DNA of 64,000 bases from Spirochaetota bacterium (GCA_022711355.1 JAKLFE010000011.1:1-64000), one strand, 5' to 3'; counted from the stretch's first letter, positions 1-8,718 are shown. Notes: generated by a model from the sequence alone, not told the origin. Numbers and translations: made by a program.

Positions 1-10
1 CGGTAATTTT

Positions 11-122
<112 letters not shown>

Positions 123-165
123 TTTTTTATTTTAAACGGCGGTTTTTCCATGAAATCACCTCGCC

Positions 166-194
166 TTGCCCGTCGCCTTGAAAGATGCTACACT
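166..194 (+). promoter_or_regulatory. sigma70-type promoter of cheW
   Basis: TTGCCC (166-171), 17-bp spacer, TACACT (189-194). Predicted start near 201, giving a leader of about 40 nt with AGGAAGG before the cheW ATG. The same hexamer pair and spacing recur upstream of the GH127 gene (28574-28602). Confidence 0.6.
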
Positions 195-240
195 GTACAG
201 GAGTTACGGTAGCGCAAGCCGAAAGGACCCAGGAAGGCAG

Positions 241-720
241 ATGGCTGAACAGGACACGCAGATCCAGCTCGTCACGTTCCAGATCAGCGAGGAGCTCTAC
301 GGGATCGACATCATGGACGTCAAGGAAATCGTCCGCGTCCAGGACATACGGGCGATCCCGAACGCCCCGAGCTACGTCGAGGGCCTCTTCAACCTCCGCG
401 GCGAGATCATCCCGATCATCTCCCTGCACAAGCGCTTCCACCTGAAGCGGGCCCAGCTCGGGGAGGACGACGAGCTCCTCTCGGGCTTCATAATCATAGA
501 CCTCGGAGACATGAAGCTCGGGGTCATCATCGACAAGGTCGAGCGTGTCGTCGCGATCGAGGCGGCGGAGATCCAGCCCCCGCCCCAGATGCTCAAGGGC
601 ATCGGCGCGGAGTACATCCAGGGCGTCGTCAACCGCGAGTCGGGCTACCTCATCCTCCTCGATATACGCAAGCTGTTCAGCGCGAAAGAGCTTAAAAAGA
701 TCGAAGAGATCCGGCGCTAG
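241..720 (+). CDS. cheW: CheW chemotaxis coupling protein
   Basis: A 159-residue single-domain CheW. It scaffolds receptor-CheA arrays under the membrane. Family signatures visible are the N-terminal strand LVTFQISEELYGIDI, the IRAIPNAPSYVEGLFNLRGEIIPIISL block that carries the receptor/CheA interface, and the C-terminal GYLILLDIRKLF. The ATG at 241 is chosen because AGGAAGG lies 4-10 nt upstream and the CheW fold starts right after it; an upstream in-frame ATG at 166 overlaps the promoter. It is followed 28 nt later by the DegT-like gene. From memory, the same cheW/SpsC-like/nadK/recN order occurs in Treponema. Confidence 0.93.
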   Translation: MAEQDTQIQLVTFQISEELYGIDIMDVKEIVRVQDIRAIPNAPSYVEGLFNLRGEIIPIISLHKRFHLKRAQLGEDDELLSGFIIIDLGDMKLGVIIDKVERVVAIEAAEIQPPPQMLKGIGAEYIQGVVNRESGYLILLDIRKLFSAKELKKIEEIRR

Positions 721-748
721 GATCCGCCTTAGGAAGGATACGTCGTCC

Positions 749-1771
749 ATGAGCATCCCCGTCTTCCGCTCCTACATCCGTCGCAAGGACATGGACACGG
801 TGCTGAATTGCCTGGTCACCGATTCGGTGGGTCCGGGAGAGTACCTCGACCGGTTCCAGAAGGCCGCCAGGGAGAGCCTCGGCTTCGATTTCGGCTTCGC
901 CCTGCGCAGCCCCCTCTCCGCCCTCCTGGCCGCCCTCGACGCCCTCGCCCTCGCCGAGGGCGACGTCGTGGCCCTGCCCGCCCTGGCCCCGGCCTACTAC
1001 GCCGCGGCCCTCCGGGAGCGCCGCCTCCTTCCCCTCTACCTGGACGCCGATCCGGACTCGGGCGCGCCCGACTTCGCCTCCATCGCCTCCGCGGCGGCCA
1101 AGCCCAAGGCCCTCCTCCTCTTCGAGGCCCAGGGCGTCCTCCCCGATCCCGAGGCCGTCGCCGCCCTCGGGATCCCGGTGATCGAGGACATCTCCCAGTC
1201 CCTCGGCGCCTACGCCGGCGAGCGGAAGGCGGGCAGCCTCGGTCAGCTCGCCATCCTCGGCCTCGAGCACGGGGGCCTGGTGACCGCCGGGGGAGGGGCC
1301 CTCCTCTTCGCCCAGGCCCGCCGCGACGCCGCCGTCCTGCGCAACCTCGCCGAGTCCCTGCCTCCCGAGCTCCGGATGACCGATTACAACGCGGCCCTCG
1401 GCCTCGCCCAGCTGCGCGAGCTCGAGGCCTCGATCGCCAAGCGGCGCGAGCTCGCCGCGGCCTTCGCCCAGTCCCTGGCGCGGACGAGGCACCGCATCCT
1501 CGCCCAGGCCGTCGAGGGGGAGGCCGGCTTCTATTCCTTCCCGGTCGTCCTCGACTCGGGCATGAAGGACGTCAGGGCCTACGCCAAGAAGAAGGAAGTG
1601 GAGACCGAGGCCGCCTTCGAGGACAGCCTCGTCGGCCGTGGCCTCGTGCCCGAGGGCGAGTGCCCGCGAGCCCGCTCACTCCTCATGCGCTGCCTCCTCT
1701 TCCCCCTCCATCAGCGGCTCGGGGCCGCCGGGGCGCAGAAGGTATCCAAGGTCCTCGCGACCTTGCCCTGA
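749..1771 (+). CDS. DegT/DnrJ/EryC1 (SpsC)-family protein without the PLP lysine
   Basis: 340 residues of the DegT/DnrJ/EryC1/StrS fold, normally PLP-dependent sugar aminotransferases. The EDISQSLGA motif, which binds PLP phosphate and ring in active members, is clear near residue 145. The segment that should carry the Schiff-base lysine (SFHxxKxxTTGEGG in the family) reads LGLEHGGLVTAGGGA at about 170-184: the lysine position is Gly175 with His174 next to it. The family ends near 370-400 residues, so this copy is somewhat short. No sugar genes lie nearby; it sits between cheW and nadK. Either it is a non-transaminase (a histidine replaces the lysine in the dehydratase ColD) or a structural relic. 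Start ATG 749 has AGGAAGG at 731-737. Confidence 0.75.
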   Translation: MSIPVFRSYIRRKDMDTVLNCLVTDSVGPGEYLDRFQKAARESLGFDFGFALRSPLSALLAALDALALAEGDVVALPALAPAYYAAALRERRLLPLYLDADPDSGAPDFASIASAAAKPKALLLFEAQGVLPDPEAVAALGIPVIEDISQSLGAYAGERKAGSLGQLAILGLEHGGLVTAGGGALLFAQARRDAAVLRNLAESLPPELRMTDYNAALGLAQLRELEASIAKRRELAAAFAQSLARTRHRILAQAVEGEAGFYSFPVVLDSGMKDVRAYAKKKEVETEAAFEDSLVGRGLVPEGECPRARSLLMRCLLFPLHQRLGAAGAQKVSKVLATLP

Positions 1772-1782
1772 GGAGGAGAGCG

Positions 1783-2640
1783 ATGCCGGGAGCTGCCAGG
1801 CGCGTCCTCATCGTCGCCAACCTCGACAAGGACGATTCGGGAAGCCTGTCCCGCGAGATGCGCCTGCGACTCGAGTCCCGGGGCGCCGAGGTCGACCTCT
1901 TCGCCTTCTCCGGCGCCCCCGGCGAGGCTCCCGAGCCGCGGGGCTACGACCTCGCCGTCTCCCTGGGGGGGGACGGCACGGTGCTCTATACCGCGCGGGC
2001 CGCCGTCGCCGCGGGGGTCCCCGTCCTCCCCTTCAACCTCGGGAGGCTCGGCTTCATCGCCGGCTTCCAGCGCGGCGAGTGGGAGTCGGCCATCGACGGC
2101 TGGCTCTCGGGCCTCCTCGTGCCGAGCCCCCGCGCCATGCTCGAGATACGGGCCTGCCGTGGCGGCCGCGGCGAGGAGAGCTACCTCGCCCTCAACGACG
2201 GCGTGGTCTCCGGCCAGGGCATCGCGAAGGTCATCGGCCTCGAGGTCCGCGTCTCCGGCACGAGCCTAGGCACCTATCGCTCGGACGGGGTCATCGTCGC
2301 GACGCCGACGGGCTCGACCGCCTACAGCCTGGCCGCGGGGGGCCCCGTCCTCCACCCCGAGATGGACGCCATGATCCTCAACCCGATCTGCCCCTTCACC
2401 CTCTGGAACCGGCCCCTCGTGGTCCCGGGCTCCGAGCGCATCGAGGTCGAGATCGAGCGGGGCAAGCGCACGGGCTTCATGCTCACCGTCGACGGCCAGG
2501 AGACCGTTCCCCTCGCCCCGGGCGACCGCGTCTGCTTCTCCCGCGCCGCGGAGCGAGTCCGCATCTACTCGCCGCCGAGCCGGAGCTTCTACGAGGTCCT
2601 GCGGACCAAGCTCTCCTGGTCGGGGGGCCCCGATGCTTGA
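1783..2640 (+). CDS. nadK: NAD kinase
   Basis: 285 residues; phosphorylates NAD+ to NADP+ in the cytoplasm. All family motifs are present: GGDGT at 62-66, NLGRLGFI at 85-92, LND at 137-139 and TPTGSTAYSLAAGGP at 174-188. AGGAGGAG lies 4-11 nt before the ATG, which starts 11 nt after the DegT-like stop. The last 8 bases overlap the recN start, so the two are probably translationally coupled. Length and architecture are typical of bacterial NadK. Confidence 0.95.
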   Translation: MPGAARRVLIVANLDKDDSGSLSREMRLRLESRGAEVDLFAFSGAPGEAPEPRGYDLAVSLGGDGTVLYTARAAVAAGVPVLPFNLGRLGFIAGFQRGEWESAIDGWLSGLLVPSPRAMLEIRACRGGRGEESYLALNDGVVSGQGIAKVIGLEVRVSGTSLGTYRSDGVIVATPTGSTAYSLAAGGPVLHPEMDAMILNPICPFTLWNRPLVVPGSERIEVEIERGKRTGFMLTVDGQETVPLAPGDRVCFSRAAERVRIYSPPSRSFYEVLRTKLSWSGGPDA

Positions 2641-4342
2641 GGAACTCTCGGTCCGCGATTTCGCCCTCATCGACCGCCTGACCGTCGGCTTCTCCCCGGG
2701 CCTGAACCTCCTCACCGGCGAGACCGGGGCGGGCAAGTCCCTCCTCGTCGGCGCCCTCTCCTTCCTCCTCGGGGCCAAGGCCGACACCGGGGTCATCCGC
2801 GCCGGGGCGGAGGAGAGCCTGGTCACCGGGATCGTCGACGTATCGGGCAACGAGGCGGCCCTCGCCTGGCTCCGCGACCGGGGCCTCGAGCCGGAGGAAG
2901 GCAGGGTCCTCCTCCGCCGCGGCATCAAGGCCAACGGCCGGGGCTCGGCCTACATCCAGAACCAGAGCGCCCTCCGCTCCGACCTCGCCGAGTTCACCCG
3001 CCTCGTCGTCGACCTCCACGGCCAGCACGAGCACCAGTCCCTCCTCGAGCCGGAGAACCACCGCCTCCTCCTCGACCGCTACGCCCGGATCCAGGCCGAG
3101 GTCGAGGCCTTCGGCGCCCGCTTCTCCGAGCTCGCCGCCGAGCGGAGGGCCTACGAGGCCGCCCTGGCCTCCGAGCGCGAGCGGGGCCGGGAGATGGAGT
3201 TCCTGCGCTTCGCCGTCGACGAGATAGCCAAGGCCAAGCTCAAGGTCGGCGAGGAGGAGGAGCTCGAGGACGAGGAGCGCAAGCTCTCGCAGCACGAGAA
3301 GCTCTTCGCCGCGGTCGACGCGGCCCACGAGGCCCTTTCCGCCAGCGGCGCCGAGGCCGGCGGCGGCGCCCTTCCCGTGCTCCGCCGCGCCCGCGCGGGC
3401 CTCGAGGCCGCCCTCGCCATAGACCCGAGCCTCTCCGACCTCGCCCGGAGGGCCGACGACGCCTTCTACGAGCTCGAGGACGTGGCCGATTCCCTGCGCC
3501 GCTACCAGGAGGGCCTCCGCTTCAGCCCCGAGCGGCTCGAGGAGGTGGAGTCCCGCCTGGCTGACCTGCACAAGCTGAAGAAGAAGTACGGCTCCACGAT
3601 CGAGGGGATCCTGGCCCGCTTCGAGGAGGACCGCCTCCGCCTCGACCGGCTCGAGCACTGGGAGGAGGACCGGGGGGAGGCCGAGCGCCGCATCGCCGAG
3701 ATGGAGGGCAGGCTCCTCGCCGAGGCCCTCGCGATCTCGGAGAAGCGCAAGGCCGCGGCCGCCGAGCTCCAGTCGGGCATCGAGGCCATCGTCCGGACCC
3801 TCGGCATGCCCAAGGCCCGCTTCCTCGCGCGGATCGCCCGCAAGGAGCTCGACGGGGGCAAGCCCGTGGTCGGCCCCCACGGGGTGGACGAGGTCGAGTT
3901 CCTCATCGCGCCGAACCCCGGCGAGCCGGCCAAGCCCCTGGCCCGGATCGCCTCGGGGGGAGAGCTCTCCCGCGTGGCCCTGGCGGCCAAGACGGTCCTG
4001 GCCGGGGCCGACGCCGTGGGCACCCTAATCTTCGACGAGGTGGACGCGGGGATCGGCGGCGAGGTGGCCGTGGCCGTCGGCGAGCACCTGAAGGCCCTCG
4101 GGAGGAGCCGCCAGGTCCTCTGCATTACGCACTTGGCTTCCATCGCCGTTCGCGCCGATAATCACTACAGGGTCGACAAGGAGATCTCGGGCGGCCGGAC
4201 CTCCACGCGCGTGTCGCGCATGGAGGGGAGGGCGAGGGCCGAGGAGATCGCCCGGATGCTCGCGGGCGACAGCCGCGAGGAAGCCTCCATCGCCCACGCG
4301 ATGGAGCTGCTTCGGAAGCACGGCGACTGGACGGACGGCTGA
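2633..4342 (+). CDS. recN: DNA repair protein RecN
   Basis: 569-residue SMC-like ATPase acting on double-strand breaks. The N-terminal half-site holds Walker A GETGAGKS (29-36) and the RecN-specific VDLHGQHEHQSLLEP stretch near 125. A long charged coiled-coil arm follows. The C-terminal half-site carries the signature ASGGELSRVALAAK and Walker B LIFDEVDAGIGGE. Length matches E. coli RecN (553). It overlaps nadK by 8 nt and the downstream gene by 1 nt (TGATG), so it is mid-operon. No LexA-like box is visible because it lies inside a gene string. Confidence 0.95.
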   Translation: MLEELSVRDFALIDRLTVGFSPGLNLLTGETGAGKSLLVGALSFLLGAKADTGVIRAGAEESLVTGIVDVSGNEAALAWLRDRGLEPEEGRVLLRRGIKANGRGSAYIQNQSALRSDLAEFTRLVVDLHGQHEHQSLLEPENHRLLLDRYARIQAEVEAFGARFSELAAERRAYEAALASERERGREMEFLRFAVDEIAKAKLKVGEEEELEDEERKLSQHEKLFAAVDAAHEALSASGAEAGGGALPVLRRARAGLEAALAIDPSLSDLARRADDAFYELEDVADSLRRYQEGLRFSPERLEEVESRLADLHKLKKKYGSTIEGILARFEEDRLRLDRLEHWEEDRGEAERRIAEMEGRLLAEALAISEKRKAAAAELQSGIEAIVRTLGMPKARFLARIARKELDGGKPVVGPHGVDEVEFLIAPNPGEPAKPLARIASGGELSRVALAAKTVLAGADAVGTLIFDEVDAGIGGEVAVAVGEHLKALGRSRQVLCITHLASIAVRADNHYRVDKEISGGRTSTRVSRMEGRARAEEIARMLAGDSREEASIAHAMELLRKHGDWTDG

Positions 4343-5148
4343 TGGGAAAGATCACGCAGGAGCAGCGGAACCGCTACTTCGAGAAGGTCAAGGAGCACCG
4401 CAAGACGATCGAGGCGGGGCTGGCCAAGGAGAAGACCTTGGGCGAGCTCGTCGCCAAGGACGCGAACGGGACGGGCTACAAGCGGCTCGCCCTGGCCGAG
4501 TCCACCCTCGACCTCTGCTCCTGGTACGTGCTCATCAACACCCTCTCCGTGTCCCTCCTGGGCATCAAGAACGAGGATTACCTCATCGAGGCCCGCAAGG
4601 TCCTCGTCCGCTCCATCAAATACCTCGAGGACACCGTGTCGCCCTTCCTCGACTCCCCCTTCTCCGACTACGAGGCCAAGCTCGAGGAGATCAAGGACTT
4701 CGACCCCGACAGCCGCTACCGCCTGGTTCGCAAGCTCGGCTTCGCGGTCCAGTCGCTCGAGGACGCCTTCGGGGACAACTCGAAGTACTCGGCCTCCTTC
4801 ATCGAGATCTGGGGCAAGATGGCCGCCGTCTCCAAGAACCTCGTCAACCTGAAGACCGCGATAGCCGACACCGACTTCAACTCCCCGGTCCGCAACGTGG
4901 TCCTGGCCCACCTGGGCCTCGTGAAGAGCCTCTTCCAGCGCAGCGCCGACAAGTACCGCGAGCAGTACGAGCTGTACACGCACAAGCAGGAGGACTTCAA
5001 GAAGGCCATCGTCTACCTGCAATCCCTCCGGCGCCTGCACGTGGTCCTCGCCGAGCGCGAGGAGGCCGACACCCTCAAGAAGAAGATCGAGATCTGGAGC
5101 TCCAAGCTCGAGGCCGACCAGAAGCGGGCCGACGAGCACCGGAAGTAG
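4342..5148 (+). CDS. conserved helical protein downstream of recN
   Basis: 268 residues, predicted almost entirely alpha-helical, rich in Lys/Glu, without signal peptide or membrane segment. I do not recognise a named domain. The N-terminal part (to about 90) and the C-terminal stretch from about 190 look like coiled coil. It starts on the recN stop codon (TGATG overlap), so it is co-translated with recN. From memory, Treponema also has a conserved hypothetical protein after recN, which would make this a spirochaete-specific partner, but that is inference from position. Confidence 0.8.
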   Translation: MGKITQEQRNRYFEKVKEHRKTIEAGLAKEKTLGELVAKDANGTGYKRLALAESTLDLCSWYVLINTLSVSLLGIKNEDYLIEARKVLVRSIKYLEDTVSPFLDSPFSDYEAKLEEIKDFDPDSRYRLVRKLGFAVQSLEDAFGDNSKYSASFIEIWGKMAAVSKNLVNLKTAIADTDFNSPVRNVVLAHLGLVKSLFQRSADKYREQYELYTHKQEDFKKAIVYLQSLRRLHVVLAEREEADTLKKKIEIWSSKLEADQKRADEHRK

Positions 5149-5197
5149 CCCCGGCCGATCGGCCCGTCGCCCCAGCGGGGAGCCTCGTCGCGGACTG

Positions 5198-5257
5198 CCC
5201 CTTCAGGTCGTGGAGGGCGTCGTCACGACGACCCCTTCAGGTCGTGGAGGGCGTCGT
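5198..5257. repeat. 34-bp tandem duplication at the cdd 3' end
   Basis: A 26-bp sequence beginning CCCCTTCAGGTCGTGG occurs at 5198-5223 and again, identically, at 5232-5257 (period 34 bp). The second copy encodes the last residues of the leftward cytidine deaminase, the first lies just after its stop codon. It reads as a recent local duplication that set or moved the stop codon. Confidence 0.85.
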
Positions 5258-5627
5258 GAGGGAAGAGCTCCCCCATCGTGCTCCGCACCACGCCCCCGCG
5301 CGAGGCGCCGAAGGCCACGGGGGCCTCGGGCCCGAGGAATTCCGAGAGGACCTGGCGGCAGGCGCCGCAGGGGCTGACGGGGTAGGACGCGTCGGGGGTG
5401 GCGACGACGATGCCCTCGAAGTCCCGCTCGCCGGCGCTCACGGCCGCCGAGATCGCCGAGCGCTCGGCGCAGACGGTCAGGCCGAAGGAGCGGTTCTCGA
5501 CGTTCGCCCCGGTATAGACCTTGCCGCTCGCGCACAGGAGGGCGGCCCCGACGCGGAATTTCGAGTAGGGCGAGTAGGACGAGCTCGCCGCCTCGAGGGC
5601 GAGACCGTAGAGCCGGTCTATATCCAT
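5223..5627 (-). CDS. cdd: cytidine deaminase
   Basis: 134 residues, typical of the homotetrameric Cdd that deaminates cytidine and deoxycytidine in pyrimidine salvage. Zinc and catalytic motif residues are Cys53-Ala-Glu55 and PCGAC with Cys87 and Cys90; the substrate region GANVENRSF is at 40-48. Start ATG 5627 is supported by AGGGAGG 5 nt upstream; the open frame continues further upstream without similarity. It is convergent with the recN operon and divergent from the propeller lipoprotein gene. Its last codons lie in a 34-bp tandem duplication. Confidence 0.93.
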   Translation of the reverse strand: MDIDRLYGLALEAASSSYSPYSKFRVGAALLCASGKVYTGANVENRSFGLTVCAERSAISAAVSAGERDFEGIVVATPDASYPVSPCGACRQVLSEFLGPEAPVAFGASRGGVVRSTMGELFPHDALHDLKGSS

Positions 5628-5693
5628 CGCGATCCTCCCTGCTCCCCGCGCGTCCGGCGGCGCCCGATGCGCGGCTACGGCAGGCGCCGTCGG

Positions 5694-5721
5694 TTGACAG
5701 CGCGTCCCCCGACTATATACC
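5694..5721 (+). promoter_or_regulatory. sigma70-type promoter of the propeller lipoprotein operon
   Basis: TTGACA (5694-5699), 16-bp spacer, TATACC (5716-5721), about 30 nt before the GTG start at 5752. A TATAGT hexamer on the opposite strand (5712-5717) overlaps it and could serve cdd, but no good -35 was found for that direction. Confidence 0.5.
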
Positions 5722-5751
5722 ATCGAACGGCAAAGAGCGAGGTGCATCCAG

Positions 5752-6882
5752 GTGGAAGAGATCGGGAAGAGGCGCTTGGCGGCCGTGGCCGCGGTATTCG
5801 CCGGCATATTGTACTTCTTCGCATGCGCCTCGCCCCTCCGCAAGGAGCTCGTCCTCGAGCCGGTCTGGGCGCGGAGCCTCGAGCCTGCCGCCGGGGGCGC
5901 CCCCGCGGCCAAGCCCGCGAAGGCCCAGGGCGCCCGCCCGGCGGCCGAGGCAGGGGGAGCCGGGACCGAATCCTCGGCCAAGCCGCACTACTTCTCCCTC
6001 GCGGGCCGCTTCGGCTATTTCGACGCGGAGGGCGAGCTGCTCTACTCCGCCGCGGTCCCCTACGGCGTGGCCCTCGCGCCCGATGCCTTCGCCACCTACG
6101 AGCGACTCTCGGCCGGCTTCGCGATCCGCTCTCCCTCGGGAGAGGAGCTCGCCCGCGCGAGCCTGCCCGGCTACCCCTTCTTCGACGCCGGGCGGAGGTT
6201 CGTCCTCGCCCCGGACCAATGCTCGGTGACCGAGATCGGGCCCGATGGCCGGGCCCTGTGGAGCAGGCAGTTCGGCTCGGTGATCACCGCCTACGGCGGC
6301 AGCCCCGACCTCGCCGCCTTCGGCCTCATGGACGGCAGCATCGTCGGCCTCGGCCTGCGGGGGGAGGAGCTCCTCTCCTTCGCCCCCGGCGGCTCCCGCC
6401 TTCCCGGGATCTACGGCGTGGCCGTCTCGCCCGACGGCCTCCTCGTCGCGGCGGTCTGCGGCCTGGACAAGCAGCGCCTCGTCGTGCTCGAGAAGCGCTC
6501 GAGCGCCTATCGCGTGACCTTCCACCGCTGGCTCGACTCGGACTTCCGCAGGCCCCTCGCCATGTCATTCACCGCCGACGGGCGGAACCTCGTCTACGAG
6601 GCCCCCGGCGGGGCGGGGATCTACGAGCGCGGGACCAGGCGGGAGTCCCTCATCGCCGCCGGCTCGGTCGGCCGGGTCGGCGAGGCCGTCGAGGGCCTCG
6701 GGATGCTGGCCCTCCTCGCCGGCTCGGGGGAGGAGCGCCTCCTGGTATGCGCCTCGCCCGACGACCGGCGCCTCATCGACCTGCGCTTGCGGGCCTCCGA
6801 CGCGTCGCTCGAGGTGGACGGGAACTCCTTCTTCCTCGGGCTCGACGGGAACCTGATCAGGATGGACCTCCGGGAGGAATGA
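5752..6882 (+). CDS. envelope-anchored beta-propeller-like protein
   Basis: 376 residues. One hydrophobic segment (about 9-25) ends in FFACAS, which could be a membrane anchor or a relaxed spirochaetal lipobox with Cys at about residue 25. A low-complexity Ala/Pro/Lys linker (about 40-75) follows. The rest is made of repeating strands with blade-like motifs (VAVSPDGLLVAAV, MSFTADGRNLVYE, VCASPDDRRLI), typical of WD40/PQQ-like propellers. GTG start 5752 is preceded by GCGAGG. It overlaps the LytM-like gene at ATGATGG, so the two are probably one unit at the cell surface. No specific function is recognisable. Confidence 0.75.
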   Translation: MEEIGKRRLAAVAAVFAGILYFFACASPLRKELVLEPVWARSLEPAAGGAPAAKPAKAQGARPAAEAGGAGTESSAKPHYFSLAGRFGYFDAEGELLYSAAVPYGVALAPDAFATYERLSAGFAIRSPSGEELARASLPGYPFFDAGRRFVLAPDQCSVTEIGPDGRALWSRQFGSVITAYGGSPDLAAFGLMDGSIVGLGLRGEELLSFAPGGSRLPGIYGVAVSPDGLLVAAVCGLDKQRLVVLEKRSSAYRVTFHRWLDSDFRRPLAMSFTADGRNLVYEAPGGAGIYERGTRRESLIAAGSVGRVGEAVEGLGMLALLAGSGEERLLVCASPDDRRLIDLRLRASDASLEVDGNSFFLGLDGNLIRMDLREE

Positions 6883-7763
6883 TGGCGAGACTGGCGCTTC
6901 GCGGCCGCGCTGCGGCCCTGCTTGCCTGCGCTGCCGGCGCCGCCCTCGCGGCCCTCGATTGGCCCCTCTCCTCGCCCTCCCTCGCCGCGACCTTCGGCAC
7001 GGCGGCCCCCGGCGGGCTCGTCACGGGGCTCGCCCTCGCCTCGACGGGAGGCCTCGTGCGCGCCGTCGAGGGAGGCGAGATCCTGTTCTGCGCGGACGCG
7101 CCGGGCGGGAGGAGCCCCCTTCCCTCGGCCCTCGGCTCCTTCGTGATCGTCGAGCACGCCCGCCAGGTGGCCGGCGTCTACTCCCACCTGGCCCCGGGCT
7201 CGGCCTCCGATTACCTGCGCAAGGTCAAGCCCGGCGACATCCTCGGCGCGGCCGGGGCCTCGGGCTGGACCGAGGGGGAGGGGCTCCTGTTCCAGGCCTT
7301 CGACCGCAAGGAGGGGCGCTGGGTTAACCCCCTCCTCCTCCTCCCCCCCCTCGGCGACGACAAGCCGCCGGTCATCCGCTCGCTCTCCCTGCTCCGCGCG
7401 GGCAAGTCCTACCCCCTCGGCGAGACCAGGTCCCTCGGCCAGGGCGTCTACGGGATCGCCCTCGAGTCCTCGGATCCCTCGGCCGCCCCCTGGACGGCCG
7501 GGCCCCTCGCGCCCTACTCCATCCGCCTCGTCATCGACGGGGCCCTCGCGGCCAGGTGCGTCTTCGACGTGGCCCGGGCCTCGGGCGGCGAGCTGGTCTT
7601 CTTCTCCGAGGGGCCGCGGGCCGCGGCGGCCCTCCGCGGCGGTGAGGGCCGCTACGTCCTCGCCGAGCGCCTCCTCGCCCGGGGGAAGGTCGTCTTCGAG
7701 GTCCAGGTCGAGGACGCGGCCGGCAACCGGCGCTCGGCCTCCTGGTCGGTCCTCGTCGAATGA
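6882..7763 (+). CDS. secreted LytM/M23-fold protein lacking zinc ligands
   Basis: 293 residues with an N-terminal signal peptide (hydrophobic to about residue 22, AAGAALAAL). The middle has the M23 layout: GSFVIVEHARQVAGVYSHLAP matches the VVIxHGxGxxTxYAHL strand pair, and VKPGDILGAAGASG matches VxxGQxIGxxGxTG. The catalytic HxH (GxHLHFE) is replaced by GEGLLFQAF and the HxxxD site is also missing, so it is predicted to have no peptidase activity. The C-terminal 120 residues look like an Ig-like domain. Degenerate LytM proteins often activate amidases; that role here is inference. The ATG at 6882 is preferred over 6879 for spacing to GGGAGGA. Confidence 0.72.
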   Translation: MARLALRGRAAALLACAAGAALAALDWPLSSPSLAATFGTAAPGGLVTGLALASTGGLVRAVEGGEILFCADAPGGRSPLPSALGSFVIVEHARQVAGVYSHLAPGSASDYLRKVKPGDILGAAGASGWTEGEGLLFQAFDRKEGRWVNPLLLLPPLGDDKPPVIRSLSLLRAGKSYPLGETRSLGQGVYGIALESSDPSAAPWTAGPLAPYSIRLVIDGALAARCVFDVARASGGELVFFSEGPRAAAALRGGEGRYVLAERLLARGKVVFEVQVEDAAGNRRSASWSVLVE

Positions 7764-8641
7764 GGCGCCGCGCCCCGGTCAAGACCTTCGCGACGAGGCC
7801 TCGGCCGGAGCCCCGGGCCTCGCGGCCCTGCCCCCTCTGCGGCCGGATCGGGCCCGTCCCTTTATGGGACTGCGGCGGCTTCTCCTTCGCCTCCTGCCGG
7901 GGCTGCGGCCTCGTGCAGCAGGATCCCCAGCCCGATCCCGCCGCCGTGGCCTCCCGCTACGACGGCGAGTACCTCGCCTACGAGGAGGCGAACCAGCTCG
8001 CCTACCGCGACCTCGAGCTCCTGGCCCTGGCCGACCTGGGCCTGCCCGAGCCTGGCTCGCCCCTCTTCGCCGAGCGCCGCCCGGCCGGCTCCCGGCCCCG
8101 CGCCCTCGACGTGGGCTGCGCGACCGGCGCCCTCCTGGACGCGTTGCGCGATCGAGGATGGGATGCCGCGGGCGTCGAGCTCTGCGCCCCAGCCGCGGCC
8201 TACGGCCGCGCGCGCTTCGGCCTGCCCATCCACGCGGGGGACCTCGCCTCGGCCCGCTTCCCCGACGCCTCGTTCGACCTGGTCCACGCATCCCACCTCA
8301 TCGAGCACCTGAGCGACCCGGCCTCCTTCCTCGACGAGGTCGGCCGCGTCATGGCCCCGGGGGCCATCCTCGTCCTCGCGACGCCGAACGCCGACGGCTT
8401 CCAGGCCCGCCTCCTGGGCTCCCGCTGGAGGAGCGCGATCTACGACCACCTCTACCTCTTCTCGCTCAGGACCCTGCGCGCCATGCTCGAGTCGAGGGGC
8501 TTCCGCGTCGAGCGGGAGGTGACCTGGGGCGGCTGGGCGGCGGGCCTCAAGCCGGCCTTCCTCAAGGCCCCCCTCGACGCCTGGGCCAAGCGGAGCGGCC
8601 GCGGCGACGTGATGGCGGTCCTGGCGCGGAAGGCCCGGTAG
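7760..8641 (+). CDS. zinc-ribbon class I SAM methyltransferase
   Basis: 293 residues. A four-cysteine zinc ribbon (Cys24, Cys27, Cys46, Cys49; CPLC...CRGC) is followed by a Rossmann methyltransferase: motif I ALDVGCATG near residue 116, acidic motif II GVEL, and DLVHASHLIEHL with the post-I/IV features of Methyltransf_23 (UbiE-like) proteins. Zinc ribbon plus this domain resembles sugar or small-molecule O/N-methyltransferases; the substrate cannot be told. ATGA overlap with the preceding gene places it at the end of the lipoprotein operon. Confidence 0.82.
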   Translation: MRRRAPVKTFATRPRPEPRASRPCPLCGRIGPVPLWDCGGFSFASCRGCGLVQQDPQPDPAAVASRYDGEYLAYEEANQLAYRDLELLALADLGLPEPGSPLFAERRPAGSRPRALDVGCATGALLDALRDRGWDAAGVELCAPAAAYGRARFGLPIHAGDLASARFPDASFDLVHASHLIEHLSDPASFLDEVGRVMAPGAILVLATPNADGFQARLLGSRWRSAIYDHLYLFSLRTLRAMLESRGFRVEREVTWGGWAAGLKPAFLKAPLDAWAKRSGRGDVMAVLARKAR

Positions 8642-8669
8642 CGAGGGGCGGAGGCCCGCGGTCCGGGAC

Positions 8670-8698
8670 TTGAGCCGGGCCCGGGCCCGGGCTACAGT
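8670..8698 (+). promoter_or_regulatory. sigma70-type promoter of the first AOR gene
   Basis: TTGAGC (8670-8675), 17-bp GC-only spacer made of CGGGCC repeats, TACAGT (8693-8698). AGGGAGG (8707-8713) and the ATG at 8719 follow, so the leader is about 14 nt. Confidence 0.55.
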
Positions 8699-8718
8699 TG
8701 GGGCCTAGGGAGGCCCCC

